Part shown: one piece after another, positions 26,504 to 41,231 of the stretch
Layout of the letters: each line of letters starts with the position of its first letter
Position numbering within the stretch: position 1 is the stretch's first letter
DNA from: Dictyostelium firmibasis
Taxonomy: Eukaryota; Evosea; Eumycetozoa; Dictyosteliales; Dictyosteliaceae
DNA: 50,000 bases
Assembly: GCA_036169595.1 (NCBI GenBank)
Contig: CM069767.1
Coordinates: 892,501 to 942,500 of the forward strand
Direction: 5' to 3'
The notes under the pieces: model-generated
The model's database searches: none
What the model saw: the letters and a program-made list of their open reading frames with translations, nothing else
Told to the model about the DNA's origin: nothing
Translations under genes and position numbers: made by a program

Positions 26504-29017
26504 TGTGCAGACTATGATTTGGGTGAATCTGCATTTCATTTGTTGGTATCAATTACAGCACCATCACAAGAGGTTAGAAAAGTTTCGAAATTAAAATTAC
26601 AAGGGTTATATGGAATTGTACTGGATACATTGCCATTATCATTTAATTCCAATCAAGTATTGAAATGCATAACTGGTGATTTAGAACCATTTACATTGGC
26701 AATTTCAACGAATTTCATATCAACATCAGCACCAGCAAAAACCATTTTACCGTACTCAAATGAAAAAATTGAAATTTGGAGTGGTATCCTAAAGAGAACC
26801 TCAAACATTGATAAAAGGGATCAAAACTATATACCTTTTTTAAAAAATGTATTATTATTTATACAGAAATTGTTTGCTCAATTGGACCCATCATCCTTAT
26901 CTCCTGATGATCATGAACTATGGTTTTATCGTTCAGTTTATCAGCTAACTATTTCAAATGTACCAAATTCAGTTTTAATTGGTAGTGGAACCAGTGAGAA
27001 TAGTGGTAATAGTAGTAGTGGTGGTGAAAATATAATCGAAAATATTAATGGCGGTAAAAACTATATTGCTATTGATTTCTTTACATTAAATTTAATTGAA
27101 TTTGGATTTAAATTGAATCCTGATCAAATTAAAGAGTTTTTAATACCATTGTTTGAAGAGTTGTGTTCATGTAGCTTCTCAAATAATAACTACGTTGATT
27201 TGCCCGCAAGATTAAACTTTATAGTTGGTGTAATGAATGATAATGTTGATTCAGATATAGGTTTAGTTTATCTTTTACAACTTTGGCTCACATTGACCAA
27301 AACCATACAATCATTTATAAAGAAATCACACCAACTATTATCTTTACCCCAACCATTGATCATAAGAATATTGGAGAGTATTTCAAATTTACTACTATGG
27401 CCATTACGTGCGATTGCAGCAACACCCTATTCCAATGACTCAAGTGTTAAACCAAGCTCAATGTTGGAATCAAATACCAAGCTATGGAAATCAACTTTTC
27501 AATCAATGGTTACAATATTTTCAATTAAAACAACACTAAATCCAACGATTGGTTTCATATTACAAACCATTGATGATTTACAATTGAATTGCCATTTCAA
27601 TTATTTCGATTTCATTCTATCAATAATAACACCATTAATAGACAATTATGATGTCACCCCAATAGCTCAAAGCGGTAATAATCAACAAGAAAAGAAGAAA
27701 TCATCAAAAACACATAACAATACATCATCACCATCAGGTAGTTTAGTAGTAATCGATTCATTAATTTCAAATATAATGATAAATTTAAATAATATTTTAA
27801 TGAATTGTCATCACAGTAAAATGATAATCAATGGTGGTGTTAATCAATTTAGAGTGTTAAAACAACTATCACCTCTATTCGAAAGTATTGGAAATCTCAT
27901 TAAAAAGTGTAAATCTGTACCAATGTGCCTAACAATATTAAAGCATATGGAAGGTTCATTTATTTTATATCTTAAAGATGGTGGTAAACCAACCGATCAA
28001 ACCATTCTTACAAAGCTAACTAATGAAGATAAATATATATTGACAACATTGATTAAAAGTTCCTTCTTTACATTCTACTCAAATACATTGGACATCCTAA
28101 TCAATGATACTTCAAATTTATCATCATCATCATCATCATCCTCACCAATTTATAATAATAAACTTTTGGAACAATTAGAATTATTAATGGTATCTGCATT
28201 TACAAGTTTATCAGATGAAAATAAAGAAAAAGCATTATACTTTTGGAATGAAACTTGGGGTAGACAACATCAAAATCAAGATTTAGTTTATCCTCCAAAA
28301 CTATACAAATGTTTTAAAAAGTTGGAGGATAGAGTATCAATTAAATTACCAAATTTTCAAAATCAACAAAATAATAACAATAACAATAACAAACGTTCAA
28401 ACTCTCATTTAGAATATAATAATTATACCCTTACATTGAATTCAACAAGAAATGATGATTTTCAAGATGGTTTTAATTTACCAGAGTCAGAACTTAATAA
28501 ATTTAATAATCATAATATCAATTTAATCAATAAGGATAATAAAGATGTAATTATGGGCGGTTTATCAAACTCTAACATCACAACAACACCAAAAAAGAAA
28601 AAACAAAGAGTTTCAATATCCAACAACAATGATGATAAAGAAAAATATGTTTTCATTGGTAAACCAGTAGAAAATGATATCTCCACGCAATCCCTAACTG
28701 AACATCAAATGGAGATAGTAGAAAAACAAAAACTAAAAAGAAATTCCTCTTCAAACCTATCTTTATCATCAAGCAACCCTAGTAATAACACACCCCCAAC
28801 ATTATTATTAAATAATAATAATAACAGTAACAATAACCATAATAATGATAAATACATTGAAAATGAAGACCTACTTGCTATAATTAATAGTTTAAATGAT
28901 AAAATGTTTGAAAATCAATCAACTCTTTCATTATTAGAAATTCAAACAATCTCTTTGGAAATTTCTAATAAGATCAATATAATTTTAAAAAATAGGTTGT
29001 TTGTAAATAATAAATAA
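24954..29017 (+). CDS. Rif1-like telomere/replication-timing protein
   Basis: Three exons: 24954-25699, 25768-26017 and 26081-29017, about 1310 residues, all in frame with GTAAGT/GTAGGT donors. The N-terminal half is a long helical array of HEAT type with repeated 'W' helices such as IQCWGIYVF and ETYNSWKLLID, in the manner of the Rif1 N-terminal domain. A poly-Asn insert (bases 26405-26502) interrupts it. The C-terminal 250 residues are disordered and basic, with KKKKQRVSIS at about residue 1170. Rif1 binds protein phosphatase 1 and chromatin and controls replication timing and break repair. The RVSI motif and a GILK (about residue 567) resemble PP1-docking motifs. The family call is moderately sure. 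Another HEAT-repeat nuclear protein is the alternative. Confidence 0.7.
26405..26502. repeat. AAT/AAC repeat encoding poly-Asn
   Basis: An AAT-rich repeat, mixed with AAC and AAA at its left end, within the third exon of the Rif1-like gene. It inserts Asn residues into the helical array. Confidence 0.85.
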
Positions 29018-33170
<4,153 letters not shown>

Positions 33171-34133
33171 AAAAAAAAAAAAAAAAAAAAGAAAAGAAAA
33201 AATTTAAACTATTTATTTAATTATATAATTTTTTTCATCAATTTATTTCAATAATAAATTTAATTTTTTTTTTTTTTTTTTTTTAAAAGGTCGGAAAAAA
33301 TTTAGAGTGCGCTGGTAAAAAAAATTAAAATAAAATAAAAAATTTAATACAAAAAAGAAAAAACAATGAAATTGACTATAATGAATTTGAAAACACACAT
33401 TTTATTTTCCTTTTTTTCTTTTTTTTTTTATAACAAAAATCATTATTTTCATTTTCTTTTTATTTTTTTCTTTTTTTTTTTTTTTTTATTTCTTTTTAAT
33501 GTTATTTTTTTTTCTTTTTTTTTTTTTTTTTATTTTATTACTCCTGTTTTTTAATCTGATTATAATAATAAATTAGAATCTAACGATCATTTTTAAAAAG
33601 ATTTTTTTCAGTTTTTTTTTTTTCCTTTTTTTTTTTATTTTTTATTTTTTATTTTTTTGTTATTTTTTTTTTTTTTTTTTTTTTTTTTCGACACAATTGC
33701 ACCGACATAAAATAAAAAGCTATCATTATTTTATATCTATTTTTAAAATATTATACACATTAAATCAATTGGTTATTAGCTTAATTAATTGATTTTTTTT
33801 TTTTTTTTCTTTTTCATTTTTTTTTATTATTTCATAATATTTGTAATAATATCAATAACCACACCTCTTTTTTTTTTCTTGTTTTTATTATTTGTAACAT
33901 TAAATTAAATTATATCTATATTACACCTATTTTTTTATATTTATTTCATAATTTCATACACCCACTGTTTAATTATTTTAATTTTTTTTTTTTTAATGCC
34001 ATAAAACAATTTTTTTTTTTTTTAAAAAATTTGCCGCTTTGTAAAAATTAAAAAAATAAAAAAACAAAAATAAAAATAAAAAATTAATTAAAAAAAAAAC
34101 ACATAAAAAAAACAAAAAACAAAAAAAATAATT
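33171..34133. other. Intergenic, kinase promoter
   Basis: Long T and A runs with no coding signal. A patch at 33270-33320 and ACACCCAC at 33958-33965, about 170 bases before the kinase start, are the only mixed-sequence parts. Confidence 0.6.
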
Positions 34134-36770
34134 ATGGATGTAGAATTCACACCAAGCGACACAAATAAATTTGAAAATAATAATATCAAACAACATCAAG
34201 TTATTGAATTGAATACTCTAAAAGAACAAGAAATTGTATCAGAATCAAAAGGCAACAAAGAAGAATCAAGTAATTTAGAGGTAAAGGTTATTGAAGATTC
34301 GACAATAATAACAGCTACCACAACAACAGAAACTGACAACAATAGAAATAACAACAACAACGACGACAACAACAACAACACAACATCAATTTCAATTACA
34401 GTCGCAGTTGCAGAAACAAACAATACTAATCAGTTAAACAAAAGCACCAGTAGTACAAGCAGTTTAAATAATAAAAACGACGACAACAAGAGTGTTACAG
34501 CATCAATTGCCCCATCATCACCAGTTATTGAATCATCTGCAATAGAATCAGCAATTGACTCACCATACATTTCATCTGCTTCAGTTTTCACCAATACTAC
34601 CAACAACAATACAAGCAACGTTGTGGTACCATCACCACAATTACTTGAATCTTCTACTGAGAATATTACACCAACACCAATAGAATCTCTCCCACCAACA
34701 ACAACAACAACAACAATAGAAGTTACAAATACTCCAAAAGAATCAAATCAAGTTCAACAAATAGCACCAGCATCAACAATAACAAAAACAACAGTAATCA
34801 ATCCAGATAGATTAAAGTGTCAAATGCATAGATCAAATTTTATAATGACACAAATTGGAGGAAAGAAATTTACAGAGATGACATTAGAACAATTATTGGA
34901 TGAAGATGATCCACAAACTGGTATGGGTTTTAAGAATCCAGGTCCACAAGGATTTTTAGAATATGTTGGTGATACAGTGCCACCACCAATTTCAACCACC
35001 ACCACTACAACCACCACAACTAGCAACAGTAAAACCAATTTATCATCATCATCAGGTAAAGTTTCAACAACAGGTAAAAGTGAAGGTAAAAGAACTACAT
35101 CCAACAATACAAATGTACCAGCAAGTCCAGTACTTGCACCATCAGCCTCACCAAAATTAAAATCATCCTCTTCATCAATTAGAAATAGTGGTGCTATTTC
35201 AGGTACAAGTGAAAATGGAGGTGGTAGTGGTGGCACAATTTCAAAGAATACAGCAGCTACAGCAACAGGTAATTCAACAAGTACCACCACAACTACTAAT
35301 AAAGATAGAAAAAGTGTTGTACAAAAACAATCAACATTGGGCAGATTACAAAAGAATGAAGAGGAAAGAAGAAAGAGAAAAGAACAAAAGAGAAGTCGTG
35401 CTCGTGAAAAACCAATCTTAATTGCTGGCATTGAAGATTTACCAGCAGAGTGTCAAAAGATGGTAAAGAAATCAAAGATTCCAGAGGAGAAATTAACTCA
35501 ACATCTTAATATTCTATTACCAATTCTTAGATTTAGAACTGGTTATAATTTAAGACATGTACCAATAGTTAATACTTCATCATCAACAAATTCTTTAAAT
35601 TCATCATTAAGCAATAAAAATAACGCCACCACAAATAGTAATAACCATATCAGCAATAGTAATAAATCACCAGAAGTCTCAACAAATAGTCTTGATGTAA
35701 ATATAATAAACCAAAACCAAACCAATTCTGTACAAAATAATCAAATTAACACAAGTTCAAATGTAATAACAAATGTAATACCAACAACAACAGCATCTCA
35801 AAGTAGTCAAGCACCATATCACCCAAGTCACAACGGTAATGAAGAGGATGATTATGATGATGGATCACGTTTAGAGAATACAATTTTACCAAAGGGTACC
35901 GTCGACTTGATAGAAACTGATAGAGACGTTAAAAAGCTATATAAAAACTTAAAACAAATCGGAAGCGGTGGATTTGGTAGTGTATTTTTAGCAAAATCAA
36001 CGGTTGATAAATGTGAAATTGCCATTAAGAAGATTGCACACGTATCGGCAAAAGCACAAAGAACCAATCTCAATGAGATTGGATTTTTAAATTTCTGTAA
36101 GCATCCAAACATTGTTGGCTACTTGAGAAGTCATTTAGTTGATGATACCATTTGGATCGCTATGGAGTATATGCAAGGTGGCACTTTAACTGAAGCAAGT
36201 CAAGGTCACACTTTTAACGAATCTTGTATCGCATACGTTGCAAAGGGTATGTTGGAAGGTTTATTGTATTTACATGCTCACAATATCGTTCATAGGGATA
36301 TTAAATCGGGTAACATTATGATGACAATCGATGGTAAAATTAAGATTGTAGATTTCGGTCTTTGTGTCGACGCAAACGAAAGAAAACTAGTTCATATGGC
36401 TGGCTCACCATTTTGGATGTCCCCAGAGATGATTCGTGGTGAATCCTATAGTTGTCCAACCGATATTTGGAGTTTTGCTATCTGTCTATTAGAGTTGGCA
36501 AACGGTGAACCACCACACAGAAAATCATCTCTCACTGCAATGTTCACTACTGCTACCGAAGGTTGTGCTGGATTAGATAGACCTGAAAGATGGAGTGAAC
36601 AGTTTACCCAATTCTTAAATCTTTGTTTGGAAATGGATCCATCAAAGAGATCAACAGCTGAACAACTCTTGAAGCATCCTTGGATTAATTTGTCTGAAAA
36701 TCCTGAAACTATGAAAAAGATTTTAGCTCAAATTTTCATTGCAAATGTCATGAATCATTTGGACAATTAA
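34134..36770 (+). CDS. STE20/PAK-type Ser/Thr protein kinase
   Basis: A single exon encodes 878 residues. The first 225 residues are Asn/Thr/Ser-rich. A folded segment at about 226-285 (QMHRSNFIMTQIGGKKF through GFLEYVG) is followed by more low complexity and a basic helix (about 400-425). The kinase domain covers about 600-865. It has the Gly loop IGSGGFGSV (from 609), the ATP-binding Lys632, HRDIKSGN (His720, Asp722), DFG at 740-742 and GSPFWMSPE, which is a STE20-type activation segment. All catalytic residues are present, so it should be active. I see no clear CRIB motif, so Rac/Cdc42 control is not shown. It belongs with Dictyostelium PAK-related kinases (pak or mkc groups) and I cannot say which. 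Such kinases act on actomyosin and MAPK cascades. Confidence 0.93.
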   Translation: MDVEFTPSDTNKFENNNIKQHQVIELNTLKEQEIVSESKGNKEESSNLEVKVIEDSTIITATTTTETDNNRNNNNNDDNNNNTTSISITVAVAETNNTNQLNKSTSSTSSLNNKNDDNKSVTASIAPSSPVIESSAIESAIDSPYISSASVFTNTTNNNTSNVVVPSPQLLESSTENITPTPIESLPPTTTTTTIEVTNTPKESNQVQQIAPASTITKTTVINPDRLKCQMHRSNFIMTQIGGKKFTEMTLEQLLDEDDPQTGMGFKNPGPQGFLEYVGDTVPPPISTTTTTTTTTSNSKTNLSSSSGKVSTTGKSEGKRTTSNNTNVPASPVLAPSASPKLKSSSSSIRNSGAISGTSENGGGSGGTISKNTAATATGNSTSTTTTTNKDRKSVVQKQSTLGRLQKNEEERRKRKEQKRSRAREKPILIAGIEDLPAECQKMVKKSKIPEEKLTQHLNILLPILRFRTGYNLRHVPIVNTSSSTNSLNSSLSNKNNATTNSNNHISNSNKSPEVSTNSLDVNIINQNQTNSVQNNQINTSSNVITNVIPTTTASQSSQAPYHPSHNGNEEDDYDDGSRLENTILPKGTVDLIETDRDVKKLYKNLKQIGSGGFGSVFLAKSTVDKCEIAIKKIAHVSAKAQRTNLNEIGFLNFCKHPNIVGYLRSHLVDDTIWIAMEYMQGGTLTEASQGHTFNESCIAYVAKGMLEGLLYLHAHNIVHRDIKSGNIMMTIDGKIKIVDFGLCVDANERKLVHMAGSPFWMSPEMIRGESYSCPTDIWSFAICLLELANGEPPHRKSSLTAMFTTATEGCAGLDRPERWSEQFTQFLNLCLEMDPSKRSTAEQLLKHPWINLSENPETMKKILAQIFIANVMNHLDN

Positions 36771-37050
36771 AAAAAAAAAAAAAAAAAAAAAGATACAAAA
36801 TTATTATTTAATGAAATAATAGTTTATAAACAAAATAAAATAATAATAAAATATGATTATAATAATACTAAAATGGAAAAAAATAAATAGATAAAAAATT
36901 TAAAAATTAATAATTGATAAAAAATGTTTTTTTAGGTGATCAATCAATTTACAAATTTATTTGAGAAGTTTTTAAAAAAATGGTATTTTTTTTTCTTTTT
37001 TTTTTTTTAATACTAATTGTAAATGATTAATATGTTTGATGTTTTATGGT

Positions 37051-37359
37051 TTAGTGCTTTTTAATAAGTATAGATAATAGTGCTGGAATTGCTGCAAGGG
37101 AAATGATAATAAGGATACATTTAACAACTCTCCAATTCCTTTCTTTTCTAAGTTGGATTTCTTTTTGAATTGTTTCATCAATTGATGATTTTTCAAAATT
37201 TTCTTTACCAATTTCAATTTCAAAATCAGTATTTTTAACAACTGTGTTTGGTATTAATCTTTTTTTTCCAAAAGAAAAAAAAAAAAAAAAAAATTAATAA
37301 AAATTAAATAATTTGAAAGAAAAGTAGAAAATGTATATTAATGATTTTTACTCTCCCAT
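37051..37359 (-). CDS. Small tail-anchored protein A (71 aa), 8-base first exon
   Basis: Exon 1 is 37352-37359 (ATGGGAGA, then GTAAAA). Exon 2 is 37051-37258, after an A-rich stretch ending in AAAAG. Splicing gives an open frame of 71 residues starting MGELIPNTVV. The protein has an acidic/polar N-terminus, a charged helix (DETIQKEIQLRKERNWRVVK), one hydrophobic helix of about 18 residues and a short basic tail. This is the layout of a tail-anchored membrane protein with the bulk in the cytosol. The same intron position, phase and tiny first exon recur in the gene at 38179-38480. That recurrence is the main evidence that both are real. Function unknown. It converges on the kinase gene. Confidence 0.7.
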
Positions 37360-37706
37360 TTTTTTTATCTTTCTTTTTTTTTTTTTATTTAATATATTAT
37401 TTTTTAAAAATGGGTTATTTTTTTTTTTTAATTTATATAAATTTTTTTTGTTTAGAAAACCACATCACCTATTGCTTAATTATTTTTTTTTTTATATTTA
37501 TTTTTATTATCAAATCATTAAAATAAATTCACAGAATTGTTTAAACATGCATAAATATTTTAACAAAAAGGTGGGAAAATTATTTTGGTTTATGATCTTC
37601 AATTAGTCCTGGATAATTTTTATTAATTGCAACGTAGTTTTTTTTCAGCAACAAAATGATTTTCATTGAAAAAAAAAAAAAACTTTCAAAAAAAAGGTTT
37701 TGAAAT

Positions 37707-37743
<37 letters not shown>

Positions 37744-37839
37744 ATGCAAGCAAGACTTAAAAAAAATAAAATTAAAATTAAAAATTAAAATAGAAATTAA
37801 GTCTCTTTACTCTTTTGATTTTTTTTTTTATATATTCAT

Positions 37840-37872
<33 letters not shown>

Positions 37873-38025
37873 CAAACTTTTGTTTAAAATAATTAATTAA
37901 TGAATAATTTGTAATTTTTAAAATGAAAATAAAATTTATTTATTATAATTGTTAACAAATATATATTTATTTTAATATAAATTATCTAGAGGGAATTAAA
38001 TCTTCATTTGTTTTGTTTTGTTTTG

Positions 38026-38056
<31 letters not shown>

Positions 38057-38178
38057 TAAAATTAACTGGTCTACCCAAAAACAAATTGTAATTTAAAATC
38101 TATATTGGTAAATAATTAACCAATTTTTCGATCATCAATGGATATATATGTAAAAATATTTTTATTTTGATCACCCTT
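37360..38178. other. Intergenic between the two small paralogues
   Basis: Mostly homopolymer A/T. It contains a minus-strand 28-codon ORF at 37580-37666 and a short (TTTTG)n-like run near 38010. Nothing else is supported. Confidence 0.6.
37580..37666 (-). CDS. Possible 28-residue micro-ORF
   Basis: It has an ATG start and TAA stop and reads MKIILLLKKNYVAINKNYPG then LIEDHKPK. It is unusually mixed in composition for intergenic DNA here. It may be a real micropeptide, the last exon of an unseen gene, or a remnant. There is no paralogue in the window and no clear splice partner. Confidence 0.2.
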   Translation of the reverse strand: MKIILLLKKNYVAINKNYPGLIEDHKPK

Positions 38179-38480
38179 TTATTTAATAGTTGTAGTTAAA
38201 ATTGGTACAAGTATGGCAGCTGTTGCAATAACTAATAGTGACAATAAAAGAATTTGAAATTGAATCCTTTTTTTTTTTTCTCTTCTATACTCTTCATCTG
38301 ATATTTTTTTTTGTTCTAAAGTGATTGTATATGTTGATTTTTCACATGTTTGAGGTGAATTTGGATCTTCTGTTAAAAAATTATCTTCAATACCTATAAT
38401 TTTATTATTATTACTTTTTAACGTTTTAAAATTTTATTTTTTTGTTTTTTAAATTTTTTTAATTATATTTACTCATCCAT
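38179..38480 (-). CDS. Small tail-anchored protein B (80 aa), 8-base first exon
   Basis: Exon 1 is 38473-38480 (ATGGATGA, then GTAAAT). The intron ends in AAAAAG and exon 2 is 38179-38413, giving 80 residues starting MDDNNNKIIG. An acidic N-terminal part is followed by a strongly charged helix (LEQKKISDEEYRREKKKR), a hydrophobic helix (ILLLSLLVIATAAILVPIL) and a short tail. It is the tandem partner of the gene at 37051-37359, with the same orientation, 8-base first exon, phase 2 intron and architecture, though the sequences have diverged. It is probably an ER or other organelle membrane protein by layout. Function unknown. Confidence 0.7.
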
Positions 38481-38710
38481 TTTCTAAAATAAATATTAAT
38501 ATGTTTTTTCAAAACTATTTATACTTTTTTTTTTTTTTCAAAGATTATTTATAAAACTGCAAGCATTGCAATGTTAATGGTTATTGTATTTTATAAAAAT
38601 CGTATTTTTTTTTTTTCAACAGTGATCAAAAAATTTTGCTGTTGTAACCTTCCAGTTTTGGGGATTTTTAAAAAAAAAAAAAATTAATTTTTTTTTTTTT
38701 TTTTTTTTTT

Positions 38711-38747
<37 letters not shown>

Positions 38748-39290
38748 AAAACAATTAAAAAATTTGGTTTTTTTATTTTTTATTTTTTTTTTTTTTAATT
38801 TTTTTTTTTAATCATTTACAATAATTGTTTAGTGCAAAGTTTGATTGAAAACCTAAGTATAGTGCTATCAAAAACACTTCACCATTTCTCGATTTTTAAA
38901 ATTAAAAAATTTATTTTTTTATTATATTTTATTTTTCAACCTATTTTTATTTAATCATATATTTTTTCATTATTTCATTTTTTTTGTTTTCCTGAAAAAA
39001 AAAAAAAAAAATTTATATAAGTAAAATTATTTTTAAGTACAAAAGAAAATAAACATTATTTAAAAATATTAGAGATTCTTAATAAATTGTTTTTTTTTTT
39101 TCAAAAAAAAATTCAATTTCTCAAAAAAAAATATCTTGGACATATATGGAAATAGTTTTGCTGTGGAAAAAAAGATGATCAACAATTTTTTTTTTTTTTT
39201 AAAAAAAAACTTTTTTTTTTATTTTTTGTTAAATAAAATAGGAAACATTTAAATAAAAAAAAATAAAAAAAAAAAAAGAAATAAAAAAAA
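38481..39290. other. Intergenic, divergent promoter region
   Basis: Upstream of small gene B (-) and the acidic protein (+). It holds long T/A runs with isolated mixed patches at 38560-38670, 38820-38890 and 39130-39185, none of them coding. Confidence 0.6.
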
Positions 39291-40157
39291 ATGTCTCTAA
39301 AATTTAAAAAAAAAACAGAACTACACGAATTGTACCTTTATCGACAAACTAATATTTTTACAAGGTCAAATGCTCGAGTATTGGAATCATTAAATATTGA
39401 AAATATTAATTCTATTGGAAGGTATAATATATATATATATATTTTTAGAATAATAACTATTATTGTTATCTAATTAATAATGAAAAGAAAAAAATTAAAA
39501 ATTTCAGAAGAATTTCCTGATCCAAAAGACATGGATGTTGAAGATGAGGATGAAAAAAATGAAGAAGAAGTAGAAGAAGAAGAAGATGTAGAAAAAGAGA
39601 AAGGAGAGGAAGAAAATGATGATGAAAGTGATGGTGAGAATAAAAAGTCAATAGTTAAAAGAAAAAGACATTGTCAGGTTGAAGCAAAATGTAGAACAAA
39701 AAGAATTGATTTGTACAAAAAATTACAAAATGTTATTAAATCAATTGAGGAAAAGTTGGACCACCCAATCCCAATCTTTAAAATCATTGACGACAGAAGA
39801 AAGGTCAACAGATCTAATGGTAATTATACCCAAGAACAAATCCTTAGAAAGATTTACGCTTCAATTCTTATTAATGAAAAGTTTATAAAAAATAATAATA
39901 AAATAACCAATTTACATACAACAAATATATCGATTGTCAATGAAAAAACAGAAGATCACCAAAGAGAAAACTATAGTCAAGAAAATATAGAAAATGACAA
40001 AGAAAAATTTTCCCCAAGTGACATTGAGCTTGGTTTATTGCCAACCAAGAAAACTCAACAAAAAACAATTAAAACTTTTACCATGGTAAAAGAAAAAAAC
40101 AAAGAATTTGGATTGAAAAATCTTCTCTTGGCATGTGTAATGGAACAAAATAATTAA
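39291..40157 (+). CDS. Acidic, probably nuclear protein of unknown function
   Basis: Proposed exons are 39291-39421 and 39488-40157 (intron GTATAA...GAAAAG, phase 2), giving about 266 residues. The earlier acceptor at 39447-39448 leads to a stop, so the later AG is needed. The N-terminus has a folded-looking stretch (ELYLYRQTNIFTRSNARVLE). Next come an acidic Glu/Asp run (about 57-85), a basic patch KRKRH that could be a nuclear localisation signal, and a helical segment (KRIDLYKKLQNVIKSIEEKL). Such a mix suggests a chromatin or transcription complex subunit, but I do not recognise it. An unspliced alternative starts at the ATG at 39480 (225 residues) and loses the N-terminal part. Confidence 0.55.
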
Positions 40158-40193
40158 TTTTCGAGTTTCTAAATAAATCATATTAAATAGTTC

Positions 40194-40391
<198 letters not shown>

Positions 40392-40416
40392 TTGTTGTAT
40401 GTATATGAATAAAATT

Positions 40417-41172
40417 TTATTTTTTACAAGATAATTTATATTCGTCATAGTTGAAAGGGATAAACAATTGAGATGGATATTTTGAAGTTATTGAAATGTT
40501 GAAAGTTTCTTTTAATTCAGTTTCTAAAGGTATGGCAGAAGAGGGATTAACTGAGAGACTAAGGAATAATTGATTGTGATCTAAAAACTGAATGAAATAT
40601 TTATTAAAGACTTGAATGATTTGGTCATAGGTAACGACTTTAAAACGATTTAAGAGTTCAACTGAATGTTGGAAATCTTTAATACCCTTAAAAATATTGA
40701 TATAGGACTCAATGATCAACTCGTTGGGTGCTGAACGAGTTGAATAGAAATCATAGACCTCAGTGCAAATTGCAGTTTCAATGGATGTTTGATTAATGAT
40801 TTCCGTTGGTCTTTCTTTTACATTTGTTAACCATTTATGAAATTCAGCCAATGCTTTAACAGGTGCAGAGGATTCAGTTAGACCAAAGATTAAGGTATGT
40901 TTAGTTGTATCAGTGAGTAAACTATGACCATAGGAATAACCTTTTTTACGAATTTCACCCTCTTTACCATTGAAAATATTACATAATAATGCTACTGCAG
41001 GATAATCTTCATGAACTGAATTTATTGGCAGTGTAACATATTGTAAAAGATTATTAGATTCTGATCCTTTAATAATTAATTGTTCAGAGAATGGTGTTGG
41101 AATTTCGGTCTTTACACGTTCTAATGGTTGGAAAAATGGTATACCAGTTGTTGATAATTGTTGTTCATGATT

Positions 41173-41231
<59 letters not shown>

